From positions 2,666,001 through 2,730,000 of the forward strand of contig CP075492.1 in the NCBI GenBank assembly GCA_021613535.1: DNA of 64,000 nucleotides, given 5' to 3'. Made by a program: the position numbers and the translations under genes. Source of the stretch: Adineta vaga. Taxonomy: Eukaryota; Rotifera. Positions within the stretch are counted from its first letter, which is position 1; every line of letters begins with the position of its first letter. Shown piece by piece: positions 43,025 through 53,549 of the stretch. Below the pieces are notes generated by a model. It did not search any database, was not told the origin of the DNA, and saw nothing but the letters and a program-made list of their open reading frames with translations.

Positions 43025-46000
43025 AAATAACATTGTTTCATCAATTCGACCTCGTTTGAAGATAATCCTCATAACTGTACTTTTAGTTTGTCTGATCACG
43101 TGTATTTCCATTTTTTCAATCTACCATATTCGACAAAATAGAAGTAGTTATCGCATTTCGTGTTGTTGAACATTCTAGAGCTACTTCTATCTTGAACTTA
43201 ATTCTCATCAATTTCCAGAATGTTCAACCTTGCGAAAATCCTTGCTCAGAACTATATGTAAGAGAATTGATCATTTCTTTTCAATTAGATTCTACGACAA
43301 ACTCACAACAAAGTGTCAATTTAAATACAACAATAAACACAACAATGACAACATCTTCGACTACAGAAGGTAATTTTATGAAAGAAACAGTTATTTATTA
43401 CTTGAAAGTATTTTCTAAAAATAATGTACTTTACTGTCACATATACTAGTAATCGATGTATTGAGAAGATTGAACTTTTAGTCATTACAGTTAGATAATA
43501 GAATTAGTTCTGAATTGATTTCCATTTCTAGAACCAATATGTCAATCACAATTTGAACACATAATAAGCAATTCACAATGTTCAAAGCTTAGTAATATCC
43601 CAAGTATTGTTACCGATGTCAACAATGATAATAAAATGGATATAATATTTCACTGTTATCTTACGGAAACATTAAATATTTTGCTCGGAAATGGCAATGG
43701 TACATTTCATGAAATGCTCACAGTCTCAGTGAGATGTTTTAATGGAATAAATTCATTTCGTATTGGTGATATGAACAATGATGCTCAAATCGATTTGATT
43801 ATAGTTTGTCAGCAGTGTTCAAATTTCTCTGAATGGAAATTTCCGGAATTTCTCGAAGTAACTATCAATATCATTTATTATACACAACTGAAAATACAGA
43901 CCTTAACAAACAAAAGCCACACAACAACAGAAATTCCTGAAATTTCAGGAATCATAGAGAATACCATTTATTATAAAAGACAGACCAGAGCTAGAGACAG
44001 GGGTAAGATAAGTGGAGAAATGGGTGAAACTTCGAAAATTTCAGAAATTATAGACAATATCATATGTTATACAAACCGAACTAGAGGTAGTCAGGGAGTA
44101 GGATTATTGGTGACATTTTCCAAATTTCTTGAAGTACTGTTTATATTAGAAGATATGATAAATTACGCATGAAAGAAAAAAATTGAACAAACAGTTTACT
44201 TTTAAAGGAAGCAAATATTAAAATTCCATGAACGTGAGGAAGTGTAGATATTTATCAAGATAGTAAGGGCTATAATACGTCATGGAATAGTTTGGCATAA
44301 AGAATGGAAAGGATCAAGGCGATGTTGAACAGTTCTCGAAATAAGTGGCTATGATTTTTTTAGTTTTGCAAACTTAACCATTACAACAATGAATGCCGAC
44401 TTTATAGATAATCGAGATCGTATACGTAAGTCCGATATGAGCAATGAAAGTTTTCAAAGGAGGAGCTATCAGCTTTTCTGGAACGTCTCAATCAATATGA
44501 TGATTCACATGTAATAGAGGCTAAACAGAGGAAGAGAGGAGGAGGGAATGAGAAAACTTTATAATTTTCTATATATATATAATAAAATTGTCGATAAAAG
44601 CGAAAATAACCTAAGATGATGGAGTGAAGACATGCAAGTGAAATTTACATAGTGCCTCTCTTACTATCTTGTATTTCTTCTGTATATAATATGTATTAGA
44701 TATTTTCAAGAATTTAGTTAGTAGACCAATCTATTATCATAGAGTTATACCCATTTGTTAGCTGTCTGATGTAAAATCATGTTAATCTGAAAAGAAGCAC
44801 GAATTTATATGCACAGTTATAGAGAGCATATAAAGAAGGCAGTGGAAGAGAGAAAATGCTAGAGTAAAGGAATTGACAGTGCTGAATGTTCAAATCAAAA
44901 GTGAAAGAGACAGCGAGAGAACGTAAGAAGAGATACGTCAAATGAGTTGACAAACTGAACAGATATCAGGTATCCCAGAGATCGTTAAACGCACAGGGAT
45001 GCAAACTCAATTCAAACGTGAAGAGAAACTTAAATAACGTATAGATGTTAAAAAAAATATAAACTACTCCTACTGAAGAGAAGACATTTCTAAACAGAGC
45101 TATAATAAATACCACTCGTATACAATAGGCAAAGCAGACCAGGAAAAGACATATCTCATCTACTGAGACATAATAGGGAACAGAGAAACAAGAGAGAACG
45201 CTAATTAGCACCCCATCTATTACTGTCCACTTTATAATGAGATGAATAAGACGAATAACACAAAAGAATATAATGCTCAATCTCAATCATCGCTATACTT
45301 CACCTGCCATTCACTTTACAATCACGATACAATTTCTCTCTTTCTTCTTTAAACTATCAAGGTCTGCCATAAAGTTATATTGAATATAACAGAAACATCG
45401 ATGTGTTCCTAACAGCCCCTTTCGCTCTTATTCGAAACAACATTTCAACTATCGGATAAAACTTCGATAAATCAGTTAATAAAGGATACAAACGACATAT
45501 TCGAAACAGACAGACACTATAATATGAATCCATGATAGCAACTTACTCGTAAACTTATCAGACACCAAAGAACTACATCCTCTTCAATACAACACGGTAA
45601 ACCCACTATAAAAAAGATTCAACGAAACGTGTAATATACTCTATAATTTCTGAAATTTCTGAAATTTCACCCATTTCTCCACTAATCTTACTCCTGTCTC
45701 TAGCTCTCGTCTCTTTTGTATAACATATGATGTTGTCTATAATTTCTGAAATTTCTTGAATTGCTGCTGTTCTGCGGCTTTTTGTCTCGTCAGGTATGTA
45801 TTTTCAGTTGTGTATGCCAAATGATATCGATAGTTACTTTGAGAAATTTCTGAAATTGCGTTTTAGAGAAATCTGATGTTACCTCGAACTTGTCACTTTA
45901 ACTATACTCTTGGTTTGAACATTTTATTCGGCTATGGTAATGGGACATTTCAAATGCAAAATATGCAATCGACAATTTTGAATAACACCTCTCCAAAAGA

Positions 46001-46724
46001 TATTTCCATAGCTGATCTTGATCAAGATAGAAATGTAGATATCATTTTTTTATTCAGAAATGATTACTATCTTTATGTATATTTTGGCAATGGTAATGGA
46101 ACATTTTCATCAATATTAATGATATATGTAGGATTTCGTAGTAATCCATCCCAATTAGCTATTGCTGATTTTAATAAAGATAGTTATTTAGATATTGCTG
46201 TGATGGACGATCAGTCTCACCATATTTATATATTTCTGTCGAATGGTCGTAAAGGTTTTCAATCACCGATACGAATTTTTACTGGCTGGAATATTCAAAC
46301 GCATATTTTAGTAGCTGGTGATTTCGATAATGATAATCAATCCGACATTGTTCTTGTGCATAGTTGGAGAAATGTTGGTTATATATTATATCAATATAAG
46401 AATGGCACTTTTAATGCTAAAAAACAAATTGTTATGCAATCACCTTTTGATTTATCTTCTTTTGCAATAGGAAATATAAATGGTGACAATCATTTAGATA
46501 TTATTATTGGTAAATATGAGTCAATTGGAATATATGGATTACTTGGAAATACCAATGGCAATTTTCAATCACAAGTGATTTATTCTGATGAACGCGAGAC
46601 ATATTTTGTAAAGGTTGTCGTCGCAGACGTCAACAATGATAATTGTCAGGATATAATTAGTACAAGCACTCTAAATACAACTATCAGTGTTTTCTTAAAT
46701 ACATGTAAATGTTCCAATCAATAG
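43025..46724 (+). CDS. Giant gene, seventh TM and FG-GAP/VCBS ectodomain
   Basis: Exon 43025 on begins after TTTGTTTAG, joins unit F in phase 2 and encodes a TM (LKIILITVLLVCLITCISIF) with no in-frame ATG of its own. The next junction (about 43120-43218) is not resolved. Then come QPCENPCSELYVRELIISF and a Thr/Ser-rich stretch to 43369, intron 43370-43531, and FG-GAP/VCBS repeats: VTDVNNDNKMDIIF, LLGNGNGTF, RIGDMNNDAQIDLIIV. After an inserted element (43814-45871) the repeats resume: LFGYGNGTF, IADLDQDRNVDIIF, YFGNGNGTF, IADFNKDSYLDIAVMDD, AGDFDNDNQSDIVLV, GNINGDNHLDIIIG, VADVNNDNCQDIIS. The Asp/Asn clusters are Ca2+-binding loops of integrin-like blades. The stop is at 46722-46724. It is unclear whether the insertion is spliced out or disrupts the gene. 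Confidence 0.6.
43814..45871. mobile_element. ~2.06 kb element with long imperfect terminal inverted repeats
   Basis: The left end (AATTTCTCT.. then CGAAGTAACTATCAATATC) and the reverse complement of the right end (ATTTCTCT.. then CAAAGTAACTATCGATATC) align over roughly 220-250 bp. The arms contain internal repeated units (GAAATTTCAGAAATTATAGACAA-type). Shared landmarks inward include ACACAACTGAAAATACA and GCTAGAGACAGG.GTAAGAT.AG. The centre (about 44100-45640) has no recognisable transposase. The element splits FG-GAP repeats of the host gene. A target-site duplication could not be fixed. It resembles foldback or long-TIR non-autonomous DNA transposons. Confidence 0.6.
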
Positions 46725-46969
46725 ATTTTCGAAAATGTATGAATGGCACTTAACAATATTTGCAAAAGATTTTAACTACTCTTATATTGCACTTTTTCAA
46801 AGTTCAGAACATTGCTGGACAATTCTTTTACTCTGCTTTCACTTTTGTTCTCGTTTCATTTATTTTCTTCATTTTATTGCATTATTTATTGCTTACACAA
46901 TGAAAAGAACTTTTATTTTAATCGCACATATTCTTTTTTTCTCAATAAAATAACAATAGAGGAGCGAGG

Positions 46970-47016
46970 GTGTGAGTGAAGATCTAGAGTCAACTAAACT
47001 CCACACTCACACTTAT
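46970..47016. repeat. Intergenic hairpin
   Basis: GGGTGTGAGTG and its complement CACTCACAC flank a loop of about 25 bp (AAGATCTAGAGTCAACTAAA..), about 250 bp after the end of the giant gene. Same family as 47127-47179. Confidence 0.5.
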
Positions 47017-47126
47017 TCGGTATTTCAATTTTACGTGTTGTTTCAATTTTAATGGAGAATACATGACTAAAAAAGACCATTAATAAAGAATCCGACAAAT
47101 AATCGAAACAGTCATCAATAAGCTGA

Positions 47127-47179
47127 GGGTGTGGGTGTGGGTGTAAAATCAACTAGACTCTACACCCACACCCACACCC
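47127..47179. repeat. Perfect 19 bp inverted repeat made of telomere-like sequence
   Basis: GGGTGTGGGTGTGGGTGTA (47127-47145) and its exact complement (47161-47179) flank a 15 bp loop. Further CCCACCCACACCC follows, giving five G3 runs on the minus strand, enough for a G-quadruplex. The arm is TGTGGG-type sequence, the repeat unit reported for bdelloid telomeres. Confidence 0.75.
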
Positions 47180-47259
47180 ACCCACACCCTTTTACAGATC
47201 TTACAACTATATAAGCTCATTGAAATTGCTCCTTTCAGAAGCTATGAGTACCTCCATAA

Positions 47260-50200
47260 CAGAGACTGACAGTATTGAGAAAACTTAGTACCGTCTCGTA
47301 CCGTGTACCAGTTTTATCAGCATTCCATCGTATCGTGCGATAAATTTTCTGTACCGCCACCGCTTAGGATTTACGGTATACCGTACTGCAAAATACCGTA
47401 CCGTGAGAATAAATTTTCAAATATTTTCAAAGCTGATATAATTTATTTTATTTCACATGTATAACTTTTCCAAAGGATTTCGATCAAAAAAAGTAAAGAA
47501 AACTATAATGACATGAGTAAAAACAATTTCATATGTATCATTTTCGAAAATACTATATACATAAACAAATACCGATAAACGTCATTGAAAGGAATAAAAA
47601 GATCGCAAGAAAATAACATTATCAAGGTGTGTCGATTTAATATTGGTTCGACGTTCTATAACAATATTACCAGCTGCACTGAATGATTTTCGACACATGC
47701 AGACGTAGCTGGTATACTAAATATTTGACAAGCTACTTTGAACAAAACAGGAAATTCCATTTGATGACTTTTCCAAAGATCGAGTGGATTATCAGAAAGA
47801 TCTGCAATATCAAGACGTTTACTAAGATATCTTTCTAATTCATCATCATCCATATCATACTCATCACTAACATTACCTGTTTCATGGTCGCCACCAAAAT
47901 ACTTGCACTTCTTTTAACATTATTCCATAGTATTATTATTTGAATCATGTGATGAAGATGTCGAAAGATATTTTTCTTTCTCAACAAGTTTTCTCATCAA
48001 TTGGCGAATAAATTATTTGGAAGTATTTTTATCATAACTGCTACTTTTCTTTAAATGTCGATATTTTGGATGAAGTATAACGAACTGGTTCAAATGTCGA
48101 GAACATTTCTCCAACTGATTGTAACAATCGAAGACGAAAACAACGAAGACCTATAGAAAAAAAGAAAAACATCTTATTTATTTGAAAAAGCTTATTTTTG
48201 AATAGCTTTTCTGTTAAGATAGCAGCTGAAAATAAAAAGAAATTTATTTACTAAATTACCTTCATCTTCATCAATTGAACGTGAATCATTGGAATCTAAT
48301 GAAGATAAATTTTCTTGTTGAGAATAAGTTTCGTTTTCCTTTTCATATTTCAACAAAGAATCAAAAGATGAAAGAGCTGATTGAAGACTACCGATACCAA
48401 TGATCATGAAATGAAGAGAAAGGTACTAATGAGGTTTGAAATTTGATGAGTGATTCTTTGAATGGTAATAAAAGCCGAATCAGACCATGTATGATTTCAA
48501 GTTCAGTCGCAAAACTTTTTTGCATATGTGCAAGAACTGTTTTGATAGAATACAACGATCGTTCAATAGATTCGAGTAGATTGATGAAGGACCACCAACG
48601 AACATTAATTGATTGTTTCAGACTCACTCCACCATGTTCTTTAATCTCTTGATTCAATCCAGCATAGAAAAAAAGAAACAATACTTTTGTGAAAAATCAA
48701 GTCTTTTCATTAAGAGCTTCTCTTCAGGTCAATATCTCACGTTATTTTACTAAACGTAAGAAAACTTACGTTGCAGTATTAATATTCATCATATACGTTG
48801 TTAGTGACATAGAGAAATTTTTATTCCTACTCAATTGATTACATTTAAGCAGAATCTGTTCATGTTGATATATAGATGAATGCTTACTTTTTTCACAAAG
48901 CGGACGAGCTTTTTACATTCAATCACATTTTGAAGAATATGAAGAGCTGTTCGTGGTACTTCAGCTAATGTAGTTATATTAATCAGAGATTCGCTATCTT
49001 CTTCTTCGCCAACATCAACATCATTAGAAGGAACCATATCTATATAATCTTCTTGATCTCTGTTTTTCACGATGTTACTCAATCGATGAGCAGCACATGA
49101 ATAAGCTTGAAAATGTTTTAAAGCTTTGACAAAATTGGCATCTCTATCCGAAACAAATGTTATATCACTAAGATCATTGATTTCGAATCGGCTCAAGGCC
49201 TTTTCCAGCTCCAATTTTAGAAATATTCATTATTTTCAAAATGAAACTTCATATACTCACAGTAATGATATTTTCAGCAGTTTTTTAACATTAGGAAATG
49301 GATGACAACATAAGTCAATGTTATATAAGTGATAATCGTCATCCACAAACGAAGCAGCAATACATAAATATGAACATTGTCGATTAGCGTCTGTCCATAT
49401 ATTAGGAGATATACAAAGTGAACCATTTCTATTAGGAGAAGCTAATAGCTTCTTTAATCAAGCTCGTTCAGTATCATCCAATTCGTGGATACGTGAAGAA
49501 ATTGTATGAGCTGAGCGAAGAATTTGATTTATATCAATATTATCATAGTGAGCATCTAAATAAAAAAAAGAATTCGATGCTTCTGAAAAGAATATGCAGA
49601 TAGTTTTCTTGAAAGTTTTTACGAGATTCATTATTATTTCATTCATTCACATAAGAATAATCATCAGTATCATTAAAACACACTTTACAGTTAACTTAAG
49701 CAGTATTAATAGAAATATAACTTGTTCGAGATTCGAAAAACATGAAAACAATTCTATTGAAAAAAATTAAAGAGGTTTCTATAAAAAATAAAATTACCGA
49801 TAGACACACAACGTTGTGCAATTTCACGAAAACCAACATCATCGAGAATAGCAAAAGGTCGCATATCTTTACATATCCATCGAGCCACTAAATCTTTCAT
49901 TTCTTTGGAATGAGAATCAGTTTATCGAACGGTTTTTGGATGACCAAATGCAGTTATTAAACTTTGAGAATGTGATGAAGCATGAGATGAAGATGAAGTA
50001 GATTTTGGTTTTTAAACAGCAGATTCACAATTGTGCTTGTTAAGAAAAGTGGTGCTGTTTGAAATATAAGAATAAGTAGTAAAGCAGATCTTACATGAAA
50101 CAAAATTTTTAATCTTTTGTGGAACACCATTCATACCAATCTTGGCGGGAAAACCAAATAAACGCCAGCAAACAGATGAATTTTTATTAGTTGAATTATC

Positions 50201-50641
50201 AAGAACAAGATATTGAGTTTTATTATGCTTCAGAAAATACTAAATTTTTTCACGAGTATAATTTTCATCTCATGATTTTGTCGAAGATGATGATGAAAGA
50301 GAAAAACCAGATGATAATGATAATGATCGTTCTACAAAACGTTTTGATATAGATTGATCAGGTAAAGATGATGATGATGGTTCACAAACATATAAATCTG
50401 GTTCATTAGAATCCGGTTCCATTACAGATCAGTTCTAAATGAATAGCAGTGAAATCTAAAAGATAAGAACAATAGACCGAAAGATAGTCAGTTTTTGTTG
50501 TGCTTTTTTTAGTTCTTCACATTATATACGAATAAAGAGCTAAGATAGATGTTACTGAATTTCATTGTCAGAAAATGATTATTTTTGCAAAGATCCGGGA
50601 ATGCGGTATAACCATCTCATACCGCGTACCGTCAGTCTCTG
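47260..50641 (-). mobile_element. Decayed hAT-family DNA transposon
   Basis: TIRs CAGAGACTGAC at 47260-47270 and its complement GTCAGTCTCTG at 50631-50641 bound a 3.38 kb element. Flanking 8-mers CTCCATAA (47252-47259) and TCCCATAA (50642-50649) match at 6 of 8 positions, as expected for an aged 8 bp hAT target-site duplication. Subterminal TACCGT-type motifs repeat near both ends (47289-47402 and about 50603-50632), probably transposase-binding sites. It contains a degenerate hAT transposase on the minus strand. Confidence 0.85.
47582..50422 (-). pseudogene. hAT transposase, inactivated
   Basis: From ATG 50422 the protein-like order is: Ser-rich N-terminus; a BED-type zinc finger remnant (SCKICFTTYSYI..LNKHNC); a catalytic-region segment (FVSDRDANFVKALKHFQ, then CAAHRLSNIVKNRD); RWWSFINLLESIERSLYSI; and the C-terminal dimerisation block (ELERYLSKRLDIADL, NPLDLWKSHQMEFP, SIPATSACVE). 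Stops interrupt the N-terminal part (after SSTKS, after REKI, after CESAV and after KTVR) and a one-base shift follows SACVE, after which FSAAGNIVIERRTNIKS continues in another frame. Introns may explain some gaps in the middle, but the stops show that it is dead. Confidence 0.8.
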
Positions 50642-50649
50642 TCCCATAA

Positions 50650-51504
50650 TATAGCCCTTCAGAACCACTTGGGAGTACCATAATCATGTGTTTTTTGAAC
50701 TATGTCTAGTCTTAAACGATGTTTTCTTGAACAATATCGGCACTCTCAAACACATATGCAAAATTTGTTTTCGTATAACCCTCATCACAGTCGAAAGAAC
50801 AACCCATTATGATGAACAGATCGAGCTAACCTTAATCATCTGAGAATGTTTCTAATTAGTCTTAACGATGCTAAATTCCCCGTGATAAAGCTAACCAGTT
50901 AGTCGTTCATCGGCGTCCCCTCAGAGCGCCACTTACGACTAACTATTTCCCTGTGCACACCTACTTATGCATTATACGGTTGTCTTTTTGCTTACTATCT
51001 TTCTCATTCACCTTCATGGTTTTTTCAATTTTACCCATCGATCGAGCTAGACACTCTGATTGAATAGTATCGTTTATCCAAACCATATAGAAGTTTTGAC
51101 TGACTCAATATCCAGCCTGATAAAACCTTATATCGGTCCATAGGCGAGTATCGAAAAATCCGTAATTGGCTGGATTTCTTGAATGAAGAAACATGATCGA
51201 TCGAAAGTCCAAGGTTAAAGAAACAAATATGAGTAATGCTAGACCACGAAAAACTCTCATCGGTCCAAATCCCATTATCAAAAACGGCTGTGTCATTGAA
51301 TAACCCTAGAATTTTAGAAACTTGTTTGTTTGACGTTAGAATCCATCGCGTATCAAATTCTTTTGACTTTTTGGACAATTTCGAGAAAATGGTGACATTT
51401 GACCGTGACACAAACTATTTTTTTTCATATGACCCTCCTTTCAGTCGAGAGAAAAACAATTTAATGTATGAGTATTCAATTTTAAACATCATATAAGTCA
51501 AAAC
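50650..51504. other. Intergenic with a hairpin
   Basis: Contains a 10 bp perfect inverted repeat (AGTTAGTCGT 50897-50906, ACGACTAACT 50935-50944) with a GC-richer loop. A ~34 bp imperfect direct repeat occurs at 50770-50803 and 51424-51457 (ATAACCCTC..CAGTCGAAAGA / ATGACCCTC..CAGTCGAGAGA). ORFs on both strands at 51031-51496 show no family features. Confidence 0.4.
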
Positions 51505-52951
51505 TTAAATATAAATGATGAAGTCACCTCGTTGCTGTGCTGTTGTTTGAAGTTGCTCTTTACCCGCTGTTGAAAAGCCACAGTTACGCACATGTAATTG
51601 ATGAAACGCACTACGTGTTAACATAGAAGAGCAAATAGTATTTACACTGGCATCGGTTATTCGTCTGTTACCAGATAAAGTCAGGATTGTGACATTACTA
51701 GATCGGGAAACAATTGTCTCCAATAATATCGGAACTCCTCGATCAGTAATTTCGTTGTCATTTAGAATAAGTAGATTGTGAAGGGTTCCTTCGTAACGCT
51801 TCAGCCAGATATTCACAACCAACATCTGACATTCTGACAGAATTGAGATGAAGAAACTTTACTCCAGTATGTTCAGTTGCTAAACCTCTAGCAAGAAATT
51901 GAATACCTGCATCCAATAGGGGATTTTTATCAAGAATTATCTTGAAAAAATATGTGCCATGAACGAATGCCTGAGACAGTACAGAAGCACCAACAGATGT
52001 AATTGCATTATTACAAAGATTTAGTGTGCTACACTTCTTTTCGACAATCGCTAACTTAAGAACTATTTCCATATCTCGATCATTCAAATTCATCGAATCT
52101 AACTGCAAATGTTTGTACTCTTCGAGTGATCGAATAATTTGTTCCAGTCTTGGATTATGATATTTGCTGACCGCCAGATTAATGTTCAACATCAAATCAC
52201 CAAATGAATTAATCTCACGTAAATGAATTATATATATTCCATCAGCATGTTTTCTGCTTTCCATTACTTTAAAATTAATGCCAGGTAAAAGAATGATTTC
52301 ATCATCATTTTGAAGATGTGAATGTTCTCGAATAGATTTGCCGTATTTTGTTTCAATTTCAAATATTGTTTGAATTTTTTCTCTCCCTAAATACATCGGT
52401 ATTGAAGGACATCAAATGAAGATGTTACTGAAGTTAATGACCACCATGTCACTTCATCTCCTTCTCGATAATTTTCACGAATATCTTTCGCAACTCCACG
52501 CCAAACTGTATGATATTCAACATATCTACAATGGATGAAATCATTCCATGTTCACAAAGTTGAATTGCACTTACGGTAACTTGAAAAGTGCTGTAAACAA
52601 TAGTTTGAGATATTTGGACCATGATTGAAGTTGATTTCTATCCATAGTACAAAGTACTTGATTGAGTAGAACATAAAGACTGTGTTGTGGTTGATTCCAT
52701 TCCATTGTATATAAATAGATGGATGCAGATTCATCTTGTGTAAGTCCATGTTTGGATTGTTGTGAATTCAATCTAGCAACAGTGATGTAGAGTTGAAGTT
52801 CTGCATCGAGAAGATTTTCAAGTGGTTGACAAGCTTGCTCAAGAGAAACAAGTTCTCCTTGTTGATAATCATTAATTGGTTTGATATTTTCTTGTGATCG
52901 ATGAGAAATATCAATCAAAAGACGGGGATTTATTTCGAATGAGAAAGACAT
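51505..52951 (-). pseudogene. ADP-ribosyltransferase-LRR fusion, broken by two frameshifts
   Basis: The N-terminal helical region (LVSLEQACQPL, DESASIYLYTMEW) and ART core (VWRGVAKDI, WWSLTSVTSS, NDDEIILLPG) are followed by RI-type leucine-rich repeats (LQLDSMNLNDRDMEIV, LNLCNNAITSVGASVL, FLHLNSVRMSDVGCEYL, LLILNDNEITDRGVPILL, LTLSGNRRITDASV). One intron near 52527-52574 is frame-consistent. One base is missing or extra at about 52396-52412 (before MYLGREK) and at about 51781-51792 (before TLHNLLIL). The first glutamate of ExE is aspartate (DDE, compared with ENE in the copy at 174-1160), so activity would be doubtful even if the frame were intact. ART plus LRR suggests a target-recognising transferase. 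Confidence 0.75.
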
Positions 52952-53549
52952 ACTTGCACATATATCTACTCACTTTTCTTTTTCTTTCTTTCCAACTCTA
53001 TTCAAGTTTGAATATGATGTTTTGTCACATGCTGTAGACAGTGCAAATAGTTATGCAAATACAGAGGTGAAAACTAAGAACAAAAACAAGATACCTATAG
53101 ACTGTTGTAATGATAAGAAAAAGAAATAAGTTACATGAAGGGAAACGATGAAAAAAAACGTGTAGAATCTAGATTTCATCATCATGTGTATAGATTATCG
53201 ACACGATCATTTATAAAAGTATTTATAAAGATCGAATGTATAATATAATCGAATTATTTTCTTCTTCTCAGTTTCTTTAGATTGTTCTACCGAGAAAAAA
53301 AACAAATTACCGCGAAAAAGTTCCACTTTCTTAGCAAATAACATTATTTATAAGGCATATTAGAAGTTATTTTTATCTCCATCACTAATTGCTTTATTGT
53401 CATTGAAGAGAATATAGTGATGTTCAACTAAAAGCAAGTGAAGATCTCTCATAAAAAATAGAATGAGAGAAAAGGCGTTGAGTATTTTTTTCTCGGCATA
53501 TAAAGTAAAGTAGAAGAAAAAATGAACTTATATATCATTTTATAATAAA
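52952..53549. other. Divergent intergenic region
   Basis: Holds the promoters of the ART-LRR gene (minus) and the PAN-domain gene (plus). A/T-rich; nothing else recognised. Confidence 0.4.

Noticed and set aside
44966-45286. 106-codon minus-strand hydrophobic ORF inside the long-TIR element
   Set aside because: No transposase motif; hydrophobicity follows base composition.
51031-51411. 126-codon minus-strand ORF
   Set aside because: Overlapped by ORFs in other frames and on both strands, with no family features or splice context.
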